Shown here piece by piece: positions 42,696-51,622 of a DNA stretch of 64,000 bases. Within the stretch, counting starts at the first letter, position 1; each line of letters begins with the position of its first letter. Below the pieces are notes generated by a model that saw nothing but the letters and a program-made list of their open reading frames with translations, did not search any database and was not told where the DNA came from. The position numbers and the translations under genes were made by a program. The DNA is from CAYTSA01 sp964440345 (GTDB lineage: Bacteria; Desulfobacterota; Desulfovibrionia; Desulfovibrionales; Desulfovibrionaceae): NCBI GenBank assembly GCA_964440345.1, contig CAYTSA010000004.1:1-64000 (forward strand), in the 5' to 3' direction.

Positions 42696-44045
42696 ATGCC
42701 CACGCTTAGCGTATGCCAGGCCCGCCAGGCCGAATCCCCCATGGAAGACGTGCTGATCCAGGGCTGGGTGCGCACCCGCCGCGACAGCAAGGACTTCTCT
42801 TTTCTGGAACTCAACGACGGCTCATGTCTGGCCAACATCCAGGTCATAGCCGACGCCGGCGTTCCCGGGTATGAGCAGATACAGGACATGACCACCGGCT
42901 CCGCCGTGGCCGTGCGCGGCTCCCTGGCGGAGTCCCCAGGCAAGGGCCAAAAATGGGAGGTCAAAGCGGACTCCCTGGAGCTTATCGGCCTGGCTGACGC
43001 TGAAGAGTTCCCGCTGCAGAAAAAGCGCCATTCCGACGAGTTCCTGCGCACCATCGCCCACCTGCGACCCCGGACCAACAAATACGGCGCCGTGTTCCGC
43101 ATCCGGTCCCAGGCGGCCATGGCCGTGCACGACTTTTTCCGCGAGCGCGGCTTCTTCTATGTGCACACGCCCATCATCACGGGCTCTGACTGCGAAGGCG
43201 CGGGCGAGATGTTCCGGCTCTCCTGCGGGGACAGCAAGGACGAATTCTTCGGCAAGCCGGCCCATCTCACTGTCTCTGGCCAGCTCTCAGCCGAGGCGCT
43301 GGCCATGGGCCTGGGCCGGGTGTACACCTTTGGCCCCGCCTTTCGCGCCGAAAACTCCCACACCGCCCGGCACGCAGCCGAGTTCTGGATGATCGAGCCT
43401 GAAGTCGCCTTTGCCGACCTGGACGCCAACATGGCCCTGGCCGAAGATTTCCTGAAATTTTGCATCGCCCGGCTGCGGGAGGTAAGCGCCGCGGACCTGG
43501 ACCTGTTCGCGCGATTCGTGGACAAGGCCCTCTACCCCACGCTGGACACTATCCAAGACCAGACATTCGTGCGGCTGGAGTACACCGAGGCTGTGGAACA
43601 ACTGCAAAAAGCCAAAAAGAAATTTGAATACCCCGTGGAATGGGGCGCAGACTTGCAGACCGAGCACGAACGCTGGCTAACCGAAGAGCAGCACAAGAAG
43701 CCGGTCATCGTCTACAATTACCCGGCCTCCATCAAGCCCTTCTACATGCGGCTGAATGACGACGGCAAGACCGTGGCCGCCATGGACGTGCTTGTTCCCC
43801 GGGTCGGGGAAATCGTGGGCGGCAGCCAACGCGAGGAGCGGCTGGACGTGCTGGACAAGCGCATCGTCGACACCGGCATGGATCCGGCCGAATATTGGTG
43901 GTATCGCGACTTGCGACGCTTCGGCACAGTCCCGCACGCGGGCTTTGGCGTGGGCTTCGAGCGGCTGCTCATGCTGGTCACAGGCGTGGCCAACATCCGG
44001 GACGTGATACCCTTTCCGCGCACCCCGCAGAGCCTGGAGTTTTAA
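42696..44045 (+). CDS. asnS: Asparaginyl-tRNA synthetase
   Basis: The class IIb enzyme attaches asparagine to tRNA-Asn. The N-terminal anticodon-binding OB fold covers about residues 15-105 (LIQGWVRTRRDSKDFSFLEL). Motif 2 is FRAENSHTARHAAEFWMIEPE and motif 3 is GFGVGFERLLML near the end. HTPIITGSDCEGAGEMF distinguishes AsnRS from AspRS. The ATG at 42696 follows AAGGAG by eleven bases. A strong terminator follows. Confidence 0.97.
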   Translation: MPTLSVCQARQAESPMEDVLIQGWVRTRRDSKDFSFLELNDGSCLANIQVIADAGVPGYEQIQDMTTGSAVAVRGSLAESPGKGQKWEVKADSLELIGLADAEEFPLQKKRHSDEFLRTIAHLRPRTNKYGAVFRIRSQAAMAVHDFFRERGFFYVHTPIITGSDCEGAGEMFRLSCGDSKDEFFGKPAHLTVSGQLSAEALAMGLGRVYTFGPAFRAENSHTARHAAEFWMIEPEVAFADLDANMALAEDFLKFCIARLREVSAADLDLFARFVDKALYPTLDTIQDQTFVRLEYTEAVEQLQKAKKKFEYPVEWGADLQTEHERWLTEEQHKKPVIVYNYPASIKPFYMRLNDDGKTVAAMDVLVPRVGEIVGGSQREERLDVLDKRIVDTGMDPAEYWWYRDLRRFGTVPHAGFGVGFERLLMLVTGVANIRDVIPFPRTPQSLEF

Positions 44046-44110
44046 AGCATGTGACCAGGGTCTCAACGCGAAAATACGCTAACTAGACAACGATAAAACC
44101 GTTTTTCCTG

Positions 44111-44137
44111 CGCCCCGCTCAAAAGGCGGGGCGTTTG
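44111..44137 (+). terminator. Intrinsic terminator of asnS
   Basis: CGCCCCGC (44111-44118) and GCGGGGCG (44126-44133) make a perfect 8-bp stem with a TCAAAAG loop, followed by TTTG. It lies 66 bases after the asnS stop. A short segment at 44061-44080 just before it resembles, in reverse, the start of the dispersed AT-rich element. Confidence 0.75.
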
Positions 44138-44471
44138 TATGTACAGCTCCGCTTCCGCCAGCCCGTGGCGCCGGCTTTCCCAGCTGTACGCGTCCCACAT
44201 GCAAGTTCTCCTCTGTTCTCATTTTAAGTTTTTCATTTTCATTACAATACGCTTTGCCCTTCACAAATTGCTCTGCAGTGTGTATATACTGTATGCAGTA
44301 GAGAACGCATGCTGGATGCGCTTCCAACATTCTGAAGTTTTTTATCTCCAGTTTACGGCATGCACAATAACTGCAACAAACATGCGTGACTGTTGTTTGC
44401 AACAGCGCTTTCATTTTCCTTCGAAATCCCACAACACGCCACAGTGCGCTTAAACGCTACCGAGGAGCGAC
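44138..44471. other. AT-rich gap before ablA
   Basis: About 330 bases with no credible coding sequence; overlapping short frames lack ribosome binding sites and have poor codon use. It presumably holds the promoter of the ablA-ablB operon, but no site is clear enough to place. Confidence 0.4.
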
Positions 44472-45776
44472 ATGACCATTTACGATCCTGATCAGCAGCG
44501 GCTGGCTAACGCATTGCAACCCGACACCACCAAATCCGACTGGACAGACTGGCGTTGGCACATCCGGAACTCCATAAAAACCGTGGACATGTTTGAAAAG
44601 GCCTTGGGCGTTGCCTTTCCCCCGGAACTGAAGGAGAAGTTCAAGGCCACGGCTGAGAAGTTCCCCATTTGCGCCACGCCGTATTACCTCTCTCTCATAG
44701 ACGCAGACGACTACGAGAACGATCCCGTGTTCATGCAGGCCTTTGCATCGCCCAACGAGCTGGACATCGGCCGCTGGGACAAGGCTGACCCCTTGCACGA
44801 GGACGAAGACAGCCCAGCCCCAGGGCTGACCCACCGCTATCCGGACCGGGTGCTCTTCCACGTTTCCAACGTCTGCTCCATGTACTGCCGCCACTGCACG
44901 CGCAAACGCAAAGTGGGCGACGTGGACACCGTGCCCGGCCAGGCGCAGCTGGAGGCCGGCTTGGACTACATCCGCAAAACGCCCCGGGTGCGGGACGTGT
45001 TGCTTTCCGGCGGGGATCCGTTCATGCTTTCAAACGACAAGCTGGACTGGATTCTCACCGAGTTGGACAAAATTGACCACGTGGAGGTGGTCCGCATCGG
45101 TTCGCGCATGCCGGTGGTGCTGCCCTACCGCATCACAGACGAACTGGTGGACATGCTCAAGAAGCACCACCCCCTCTGGGTGAATACGCATTTCAACCAC
45201 CCGGCGGAAGTTACCACCTCCGCCAAAAAGGCCCTGGCCAAGCTGGCCGACGCCGGCATTCCCCTGGGCAACCAGTCCGTGCTGCTGGCCGGGGTGAACG
45301 ACTGCCCGCGGATCATTACCTCCCTGTGCCACAAACTGGTGCAAAACCGGGTGCGGCCCTACTACCTGTACCAGTGCGACATGAGCGAGGGCTTAACTCA
45401 TTTTCGCACGCCAGTAGGTAAGGGCATAGAGATAGTCGAGTCTATGCGCGGCCACACCAGCGGTTTTGCCGTGCCTACATATGTGGTTGACGCTCCTGGA
45501 GGAGGTGGTAAGATACCAGTGATGCCGAATTATATCGTTTCATGGGGAACACACAAAGTGATCTTGCGCAACTACGAGGGCGTCATTACCACGTACAACG
45601 AACCAGAGTGCTACTCCGCCACCGCCTGCGACAGGGACTGTGATAACTGCATGTTGACCCTGAAAACAGACGGCGCCGAGGAGAAGGCCGTGGGCCTGCA
45701 AAAGCTGTTGAGCGACTGGGACGAGACCACAAGCCTGACGCCTGAAGAAACCGAACGCATCGGACGACGAACATGA
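44472..45776 (+). CDS. ablA: Lysine 2,3-aminomutase
   Basis: This radical SAM and PLP enzyme converts L-lysine to L-beta-lysine. The cluster ligands are Cys135, Cys139 and Cys142 in CSMYCRHCTRKRKVGD. The PLP-binding lysine lies in the glycine-rich APGGGGKIP segment. The length of 434 residues is typical. Its stop overlaps the start of the acetyltransferase gene (ATGA). The pair makes N-epsilon-acetyl-beta-lysine, a compatible solute in methanogens and some bacteria, which implies growth at raised salinity. GAGGAG precedes the ATG. Confidence 0.96.
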   Translation: MTIYDPDQQRLANALQPDTTKSDWTDWRWHIRNSIKTVDMFEKALGVAFPPELKEKFKATAEKFPICATPYYLSLIDADDYENDPVFMQAFASPNELDIGRWDKADPLHEDEDSPAPGLTHRYPDRVLFHVSNVCSMYCRHCTRKRKVGDVDTVPGQAQLEAGLDYIRKTPRVRDVLLSGGDPFMLSNDKLDWILTELDKIDHVEVVRIGSRMPVVLPYRITDELVDMLKKHHPLWVNTHFNHPAEVTTSAKKALAKLADAGIPLGNQSVLLAGVNDCPRIITSLCHKLVQNRVRPYYLYQCDMSEGLTHFRTPVGKGIEIVESMRGHTSGFAVPTYVVDAPGGGGKIPVMPNYIVSWGTHKVILRNYEGVITTYNEPECYSATACDRDCDNCMLTLKTDGAEEKAVGLQKLLSDWDETTSLTPEETERIGRRT

Positions 45777-46684
45777 CGAGACAAACTGCTGCAGAGCCGG
45801 CCACTTACCCATGCACGGCGCGCCCCAAGGCCGGCTATCCGCCGGACGCCGTCACAACCTTGGGGCGCTCTATTGTTCGGCATGGGCCAACAAGCAATCG
45901 GATTTACCTGAAACACCTGGATCCGGATGACCTGAATGACGAGACCTGTCTGCTGCAGCGGCTGGACGATTTGGCGGCCAGGCATGGCTACACGAAAATT
46001 TTCACCAAAGTCCCCGCATCGGTGGCAGACACGTTTCTGGCCCGCGGCTACGTGGAAGAAGCCCGCATTCCCCTCCTGATAAGCGGCCATACGGACGGAG
46101 TGTTTCTGGGCCGCTTTTTCAGCACAGAAAGACAAACCCAGAGCGATCCGGAACGGGTGGAGCACGTGCTGCAATGTTCCCAGGAAAAAGCCGGGCAAAC
46201 GGTGGAGGTTCCACTTCCGGAAGGCGTCCACATACGACAAATGGGACAAGACGACGCTGAAGCCATGTCCTCCCTGTACGGCCAGGTGTTCGCCACTTAT
46301 CCTGTGCCGGTGTCAGACCCAGCCTTTATGCGCGAATCATTGAACGACCATTCTGCGTACTTTGGCTTTTTCAAAGGCGATCACCTCATTGCCTTGTGCG
46401 GGGTGGAAGCGGACCCGGACCACGGCAACGCCGAAGTGACCGATTTTGCGGCCCTGCCGGATTTTCGTGATAAAGGGTTGTGCTCATTGATGCTGACTGT
46501 TCTGGAGCCGGCCGTCTTTGCCATGGGCGTAAACACCATTTACGGCATTTGCCGTAGCACCCAGTACGGCGCCAACATCCCTTTTGCCCGGCGCGGCTAC
46601 AGCTTTGCCGGGACCTTGCGCAACAACACTGGCATATGCGGAGCCGTGGAGTCCATGAACGTGTGGTGGAAGCGGCTGGAATAA
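45773..46684 (+). CDS. ablB: Beta-lysine N6-acetyltransferase
   Basis: The product has an N-terminal region of about 140 residues typical of AblB (RIYLKHLDPDD, YTKIFTKVPAS). A GNAT acetyltransferase domain follows, with MSSLYGQVFATYPVPVSDP and a CoA-binding DFRDKGLCSLML segment. It acetylates the side-chain amine of beta-lysine made by the upstream enzyme. The four-base overlap with ablA indicates coupled translation. It converges on cobS with only three bases between the stops. Confidence 0.93.
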   Translation: MTRQTAAEPATYPCTARPKAGYPPDAVTTLGRSIVRHGPTSNRIYLKHLDPDDLNDETCLLQRLDDLAARHGYTKIFTKVPASVADTFLARGYVEEARIPLLISGHTDGVFLGRFFSTERQTQSDPERVEHVLQCSQEKAGQTVEVPLPEGVHIRQMGQDDAEAMSSLYGQVFATYPVPVSDPAFMRESLNDHSAYFGFFKGDHLIALCGVEADPDHGNAEVTDFAALPDFRDKGLCSLMLTVLEPAVFAMGVNTIYGICRSTQYGANIPFARRGYSFAGTLRNNTGICGAVESMNVWWKRLE

Positions 46685-46687
46685 TGA

Positions 46688-47422
46688 TCACGCCGCCCAG
46701 GCGGCGGCGACAAGGATTGCAGCTTCAGCCAGTTCACAAGTTGCGCCCAGGGTGTCCCCTGTATAGCCGCCGATGCGCCGCCCCTGCCACAACGCCATGA
46801 CCAGCAGAACAACGGCGCTGGCTGCGAGTAATGGTACGCCAGCCGCGCCGCACATGGCCAGCGCTGCAACGCCCAGGACCGCCGTCCATGACAAGACGAT
46901 GGGTAGCGATATTCCGGCTGCGGAGGTCGAGGCCATGCCCTCGGCTCGGGCGTAGGAACAAGTCTGCAGCATCCAGAGCAGGCCACAGCGGGCCAGAGCC
47001 GGCGCCAGGAGCAGAATGGCCGGCCACTCTGTCGCCGGCAGCGAGAACAGAACGGCCGTCTTCAACCCCAGCACAAAAATGAGGGCCAGTACGCCCATGG
47101 CGCCTATGCGGCTGTCGCGCATGATTTCCAGCGCCCGCTCGCGGGGCCGGGCGCTGCACAGCCCGTCCCCGGTGTCGGCCAGGCCGTCCAGGTGCAGCCC
47201 GCCGGTGAGCAGCGCCCACAGGGCGACAACAAGCACAGCAAGCACCGGCTCGGGAATGTTCACAGCGCCGCCCAGCCCTCCAGCTGCAGCCAGCACAGCG
47301 CCGAGCATCAGCCCAACCAGGGGATACCAGGCCACAGCCCGGCGCATATCACGCGCGCCAAAACTGCCTGACACCGGGAAGGTGGTCAGCAATTGCACAG
47401 CGGCCAACAAAGCGCGCATCAT
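46688..47422 (-). CDS. cobS: Cobalamin synthase (adenosylcobinamide-GDP ribazoletransferase)
   Basis: CobS joins adenosylcobinamide-GDP to alpha-ribazole or its phosphate, the last main step of cobamide assembly, in the inner membrane. The motif HLDGLADTGDGLCSARPRER is the family hallmark, and several membrane helices follow. The ATG at 47422 overlaps the stop of cobT; the adjacent ATG at 47419 is also possible. A longer frame to 47641 runs through cobT and is not a gene. It ends the operon. Confidence 0.95.
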   Translation of the reverse strand: MMRALLAAVQLLTTFPVSGSFGARDMRRAVAWYPLVGLMLGAVLAAAGGLGGAVNIPEPVLAVLVVALWALLTGGLHLDGLADTGDGLCSARPRERALEIMRDSRIGAMGVLALIFVLGLKTAVLFSLPATEWPAILLLAPALARCGLLWMLQTCSYARAEGMASTSAAGISLPIVLSWTAVLGVAALAMCGAAGVPLLAASAVVLLVMALWQGRRIGGYTGDTLGATCELAEAAILVAAAWAA

Positions 47423-48483
47423 GCGGCTCCGGATACACCAGCGTCGGCAAATGTGGCCATTTCCGTAAGAATGCGCACAGCTCCTTCGACCAGATGCATG
47501 GCCAGCGCCGCGCCCGTTCCTTCTCCCAGGCGCAAGGAAAGGTCCAGCAAAGGGGACTTTCCAAGCTGCGCCAGGGCGGCGTCGTGGCCAGGCTCCTGGC
47601 TGCGGTGCGAAGCTATCATGTAGTCGGCCGAGGCCGGACACATCCCTTGCGCCAGCAACGCGCCTGCAGTCGATATGAAACCGTCCACCAGAACCGGCTT
47701 GCGGATGCTGGCGGCGCCCAGGATGAACCCTGCAATGGCGCCTATCTCATACCCGCCGACCTTGGCCAGCACGTCCATGGGATCAGCTGCGTCAGGTTGG
47801 TTCACAGCTATTGACCTTCGCACCACGTCCACTTTGTGCGCCAGCCGGGCGTCGTCCACGCCGGTCCCCCGGCCCACGGCCATTTCCGGCGCCACGCCAC
47901 ACAACACGGAGACCACGGCACTGCTGGGCGTGGTGTTGCCAATGCCCATTTCGCCTGTGGCGAAAAGGTCAGTCTCGCCGCACTGGTCCAGAGCTATCTG
48001 CGCGCCCGTTTCCACAGCCGCGACCGCCTGCTCCCGGCTCATGGCCGGGCCTGCAGCCATGTTTTGCGTTCCATTGGCGATGCGCCGCCGCAACACCAGG
48101 GGCGAATCCGCAGCGGGCCCCAGGTCGCCAGCCACGCCCACGTCCGCCACTATTACCCTGGCGCCAGCCTGGCGGCCCAGCACATTGACTCCAGCCCCGC
48201 CGTTGACAAAATTTTGCACCATCTGCACTGTCACGACCTGGGGAAAAGCGCTGACCTCCTCATCCCGGGCCACCCCGTGGTCACCGCACATGACGGCAAT
48301 GCACCGCCTGCCTACAGAGGGGGTCAAGGTGCGGGCCATGCCCGCCAGGTCCACAGCCAGATCCAACAATCTGCCCAAGGCCCAGGGCGGCATGGTCAGT
48401 TGCAGGATGCGCTCGGTTGCCTTGCCCCGCCACCGCAGGCTTGCCGGTTCTATAGTTTGAATAATTTTATTGAGCAATATCAA
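47419..48483 (-). CDS. cobT: Nicotinate-nucleotide-dimethylbenzimidazole phosphoribosyltransferase
   Basis: CobT activates the lower-ligand base to its alpha-ribotide. The signature GEMGIGNTTPSSAV is present, together with CGDHGVARDEEVSAFPQVVT near the start and LVDGFISTAGALLAQ later. The length of 354 residues is normal. The start codon appears to be TTG at 48483, with GGA a few bases upstream. It lies 19 bases after cobU and overlaps cobS. Confidence 0.95.
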   Translation of the reverse strand: MILLNKIIQTIEPASLRWRGKATERILQLTMPPWALGRLLDLAVDLAGMARTLTPSVGRRCIAVMCGDHGVARDEEVSAFPQVVTVQMVQNFVNGGAGVNVLGRQAGARVIVADVGVAGDLGPAADSPLVLRRRIANGTQNMAAGPAMSREQAVAAVETGAQIALDQCGETDLFATGEMGIGNTTPSSAVVSVLCGVAPEMAVGRGTGVDDARLAHKVDVVRRSIAVNQPDAADPMDVLAKVGGYEIGAIAGFILGAASIRKPVLVDGFISTAGALLAQGMCPASADYMIASHRSQEPGHDAALAQLGKSPLLDLSLRLGEGTGAALAMHLVEGAVRILTEMATFADAGVSGAA

Positions 48484-48502
48484 TGTAATATTCCAAAAAA
48501 GA

Positions 48503-49039
48503 TCACTTATCGACAGGGGCTGACTTAACCTGCAGCGGCAGCCCGCTCACCATCAGCGTCACATTGTCCGCATGGTGCGCCACACGCTGGTTCACCCCGC
48601 CGGCCAGGTCCCGAAACTGCCGGGCCATGGCGTTGTCAGGCACTATGCCCATGCCCACCTCATTGGAGACCAGGATGATCCGGCAGGAATAGGAGGCGGA
48701 AAGAAACACAAAGAACGCCGTTATAGCAGGATGCTCCATGTCCACGGACTGTTCAAGGTGGAGCAAGTTGCCCAGCCACGCCGTCAGGCAGTCGGCCACC
48801 ACCACATCAGCCATGGCGGCGCCTTGCTGCAACGCCGCGGTCAGGTCCAGAGGCTCTTCTATTGTCATCCACTCCTTTCCCCGCTCCGCCTTGTGGCGCG
48901 CAATGCGCTCCCGCATCTCCTCGTCATGGGCCTGGGCTGTGGCAATGAAGGCCTTGCGCGGGCAGCTGGCGGCCAGTTCCAAAGCGTAGCGGCTCTTGCC
49001 GCTCCGGCATCCGCCGGTAATCAGCGCTATTTCAGCCAT
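48503..49039 (-). CDS. cobU: Adenosylcobinamide kinase / guanylyltransferase
   Basis: CobU phosphorylates adenosylcobinamide and then transfers GMP to give adenosylcobinamide-GDP. The P-loop is GGCRSGKSRYA at residues 9-19, and DCLTAWLGNLL and LVSNEVGMGIVP are typical. In this operon it would also accept adenosylcobinamide-phosphate made by CbiR. The start overlaps the end of cbiR by 13 bases. Confidence 0.95.
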   Translation of the reverse strand: MAEIALITGGCRSGKSRYALELAASCPRKAFIATAQAHDEEMRERIARHKAERGKEWMTIEEPLDLTAALQQGAAMADVVVADCLTAWLGNLLHLEQSVDMEHPAITAFFVFLSASYSCRIILVSNEVGMGIVPDNAMARQFRDLAGGVNQRVAHHADNVTLMVSGLPLQVKSAPVDK

Positions 49040-49833
49040 GCACGCAGCCTCTTCCCCGCTTCCTGCATTGACGCCTCGAAATCTCTTTCTCCAAACACTT
49101 CCATCGTCACCACCCGCCGGCTCCCGTCTGGCAACGCCGCCAACCGCTCCGCCAAATCTTCAAGCAAGCCAGCGGGTAAATATCGCATGTCGCAATGGTC
49201 CTTGCCGTTATCGCGCACGCCGTGCACGTGCACTACGCGGGTTCTGTGAAGCCATGCGTCAAGATGGGCCTCCACGCTTCGATTACCTACCAGTAAGTGA
49301 CCGATATCCAGACAAACCGACACTTGTGTGTCCTCAATGATGCCAGAAAGATGAGAAAAATCATAGGCCAGGGTTTCCACGCACAGCAATTGTGGATCGC
49401 GCGCCGTTTCCGTCAGTTCACGCAACGACTGCCGGCATTGCTCGCGCCACAGGGTCATGTTTCTGCTGGGCGGCTCGCTGCGGTAATCGCCATGCAAATG
49501 CACTACCCAGCCCAATGGGGTCAAAGGCAGGGTCAACTCCATGACGCGCCGGCATTTTTGCACGGATTCTCTGCGCTCTTTCTCCTCCGCCGCGCCGAGT
49601 TGCGCGTCCAGGGGCAGATGCACGGTGTATGTCAATTTGTGCTGGCCGGCAATTGCGGCCATATGCTGCACATCTGTCTCAGACGGCAGATTCGACACAG
49701 CGCCGGACTCGAAAAGCACCAGCTCCACGTCGTCTATCCGCTCGCACACATGCTCCAGGTTGGGGATGATGTCCGCCGGTAAAACGTAGGACGTGCAACC
49801 CAGGCGAAAAGGAAGCCGGTTTTTCAGGGTCAG
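49027..49833 (-). CDS. cbiR: Cobamide-remodelling phosphodiesterase CbiR
   Basis: CbiR is a TIM-barrel enzyme of the AP-endonuclease-2 / sugar-isomerase superfamily that cuts the nucleotide loop of cobamides, releasing the lower ligand. The product reads FRLGCTSYVLPADIIPNLEH, then DDVELVLFESG, TYTVHLPLD, VVHLHGDY, VCLDIGHLLV and VVHVHGVRD, with His, Asp and Glu placed as metal ligands. The conserved start lies upstream of the first ATG, GTG or TTG. The best start is a CTG at 49833 with GGAGGG seven bases upstream, overlapping the btuC stop as CTGA. The next usable start, a GTG at 49749, would delete the first barrel strand. Confidence 0.85.
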   Translation of the reverse strand: MTLKNRLPFRLGCTSYVLPADIIPNLEHVCERIDDVELVLFESGAVSNLPSETDVQHMAAIAGQHKLTYTVHLPLDAQLGAAEEKERRESVQKCRRVMELTLPLTPLGWVVHLHGDYRSEPPSRNMTLWREQCRQSLRELTETARDPQLLCVETLAYDFSHLSGIIEDTQVSVCLDIGHLLVGNRSVEAHLDAWLHRTRVVHVHGVRDNGKDHCDMRYLPAGLLEDLAERLAALPDGSRRVVTMEVFGERDFEASMQEAGKRLRAWLK

Positions 49834-50816
49834 GGCGCCACCCTCCGGCTGTATCCTGGCCTAGCGAGCAGCCACAGAAAAAACGGCCCCCCAAGCAGGC
49901 TGGTCAACACGCCCACCGGCAACTCCGCAGGGCTAAACACGCTGCGGGCCGCCGTGTCGCACAACACCAGAAACGCCCCGCCAAACAAAATAGAGGCCGG
50001 CAGCAGTCGGCGATGGTCCGGCCCCACGAGCAAGCGGCATATATGTGGACACATGAGCCCCACAAAGCCGATGGGGCCGCACAGAGCCACCACCCCGCCG
50101 ACCATGAGCGACACGGCAAAGAACAGCCAAACCTTGACCTGGCCCACAGGCGCGCCTCTACTTGCCGCCAGATCGTCGCCCAAGGTCAGCAGATTCAGCT
50201 CGTTCACCAGAAAACCAAGCACCCCCAGCCCGAGAACAGCAAAGGGCAGTAAACCCCACACCCCGCCGAACCCCACCATGGACAAGCCGCCCATGAGCCA
50301 GCGGATAATGCGGAACGTATCGTAAAAACCGGCGCTGTACTGTACCAGCAGCACCAGGCTGGAAAAGAAAAAATTCACCGCCACCCCGGCCAGCAGCATG
50401 GCCCCGGTGGAAAAGTCGCGCTTGAGCCGGGTTACGCCGTAGACCACAGCCACAGCCAGCAGCGCTCCCAGCATGGCGGACAGGGAAACAGCGGAAAAAC
50501 CCAGCAGAGCGGCCGAAAAACCCAACCGGATGGCGGCGCTCGCGCCAAGGGCGGCTCCGCTGGAAACGCCCAGGGTGAAGGGAGTGGCCAGCCCGTTGCG
50601 GAACAAGGCTTGAAACGCCATGCCCGAGGCGGAGAGAGCTGCGCCGGCCACCCAGGCCAGACAAGCCCGAGGCAACCGGATATCCCAAAAAATGACCGAG
50701 GAGGGATTGTCTGGCCCGGGAAAAACGATTGCAGACAGGGGCATGGCTTCGCCTCCCACAAGCGGAGCAAGCATCAGTGTCGCCAAGGAGCCCGCAAGCA
50801 GCCAGCGCATACTCAT
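49830..50816 (-). CDS. btuC: Cobamide ABC transporter permease
   Basis: The product is a FecCD/BtuC-type permease with about ten membrane helices. It contains the coupling-region motifs RLPRACLAWVAGAALSASG and GPIGFVGLMCPHICRLLVG. Context (BtuF-like binding protein, ATPase and Cob genes) favours cobamide over siderophore as the substrate. Its ATG overlaps the btuD stop as ATGA. Confidence 0.9.
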   Translation of the reverse strand: MSMRWLLAGSLATLMLAPLVGGEAMPLSAIVFPGPDNPSSVIFWDIRLPRACLAWVAGAALSASGMAFQALFRNGLATPFTLGVSSGAALGASAAIRLGFSAALLGFSAVSLSAMLGALLAVAVVYGVTRLKRDFSTGAMLLAGVAVNFFFSSLVLLVQYSAGFYDTFRIIRWLMGGLSMVGFGGVWGLLPFAVLGLGVLGFLVNELNLLTLGDDLAASRGAPVGQVKVWLFFAVSLMVGGVVALCGPIGFVGLMCPHICRLLVGPDHRRLLPASILFGGAFLVLCDTAARSVFSPAELPVGVLTSLLGGPFFLWLLARPGYSRRVAP

Positions 50817-51622
50817 GATAGCGCGTTACCCTTGTCTCCGCCCTGGGGCGCCACGAACTGCAAACCGGTCTCTGCATCGTCAATGAGCCGGAACCTTGCC
50901 CCATATATGCGGCGGAGAAGCGCCGTGTCGGCCAGCCCGGAAGCACGGCCGCCGTACACAACCTGCCCCTCCCGCAGAGCCAGCGCCATACCCCCAGCCA
51001 GCATGGCTGCGTTCACGTCGTGCGTCACTGAAACCACTGTTGCGCGCTGTTCACGCTGCAATGCTTGCAACAGGTCGAAGACCTCCTTCTGGTGATGATA
51101 GTCCAGAAACGCCGTGGGTTCGTCGAGCAACAGTACGGGCGCTTCCTGGACCAGAGCCGCGGCAATATAAGCTTTTTGCCGTTCCCCGCCGCTCAACCCT
51201 TCCATCCGGCGGCTTGAAAATTCCAGAACCCCTACCCGCTCCATGGCGGCCTCCACTACTGCTTCATCATCCTCATGGCCGGCGCCGAAGGGCCCGGCAA
51301 AGGGATAGCGGCCCATGCGCACGAACTCCCGAACTGTATATGAAAACAGCTGGTCCTCGCCTTGCTGCGGCACATAGGCTAGGCATCGGGCCAGCTCTCG
51401 CTGGGAATACGACGCTGCATCTTTTCCAAAAAATCGCACCGCGCCCGTCCAGCCGGCGTGGATGCGCAGCAGACACTTGAGCAGCGTGGATTTTCCAGCT
51501 CCGTTGGGGCCTATGATGGACCAGAACTGGCCTGTATCCATGCGCGCGCTCACACCCTGCAGTATGGCCTTGCCCCTGACGCTTAAGGAGAGCAAATCAA
51601 TGGCTATTGCCGGCTCAGTCAC
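50813..51622 (-). CDS. btuD: Cobamide ABC transporter ATPase
   Basis: The ATPase has Walker A GPNGAGKST, the signature LSGGERQKAYIAAAL and Walker B LLLDEPTAFLD. It is of the FepC/BtuD type. The start is probably GTG at 51622, preceded by GGAG at six bases and overlapping the btuF stop by eight bases; the frame extending to 51688 has no better site. Confidence 0.9.
   Translation of the reverse strand: MTEPAIAIDLLSLSVRGKAILQGVSARMDTGQFWSIIGPNGAGKSTLLKCLLRIHAGWTGAVRFFGKDAASYSQRELARCLAYVPQQGEDQLFSYTVREFVRMGRYPFAGPFGAGHEDDEAVVEAAMERVGVLEFSSRRMEGLSGGERQKAYIAAALVQEAPVLLLDEPTAFLDYHHQKEVFDLLQALQREQRATVVSVTHDVNAAMLAGGMALALREGQVVYGGRASGLADTALLRRIYGARFRLIDDAETGLQFVAPQGGDKGNALS

Noticed and set aside
44079..44432. 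117-codon minus-strand ORF after asnS
   Set aside because: It crosses the asnS terminator, has poor codon use and encodes a low-complexity, Cys-rich product unlike any family.
46688..47641. Long version of cobS starting at 47641
   Set aside because: The first 73 codons run through cobT in another frame; the family start and the overlap with the cobT stop place the real start at 47422.
49830..51622. Siderophore (FecCD-type) transporter
   Set aside because: The permease and ATPase alone are ambiguous, but the BtuF-like binding protein and the overlapping cbiR, cobU, cobT and cobS genes favour cobamide.
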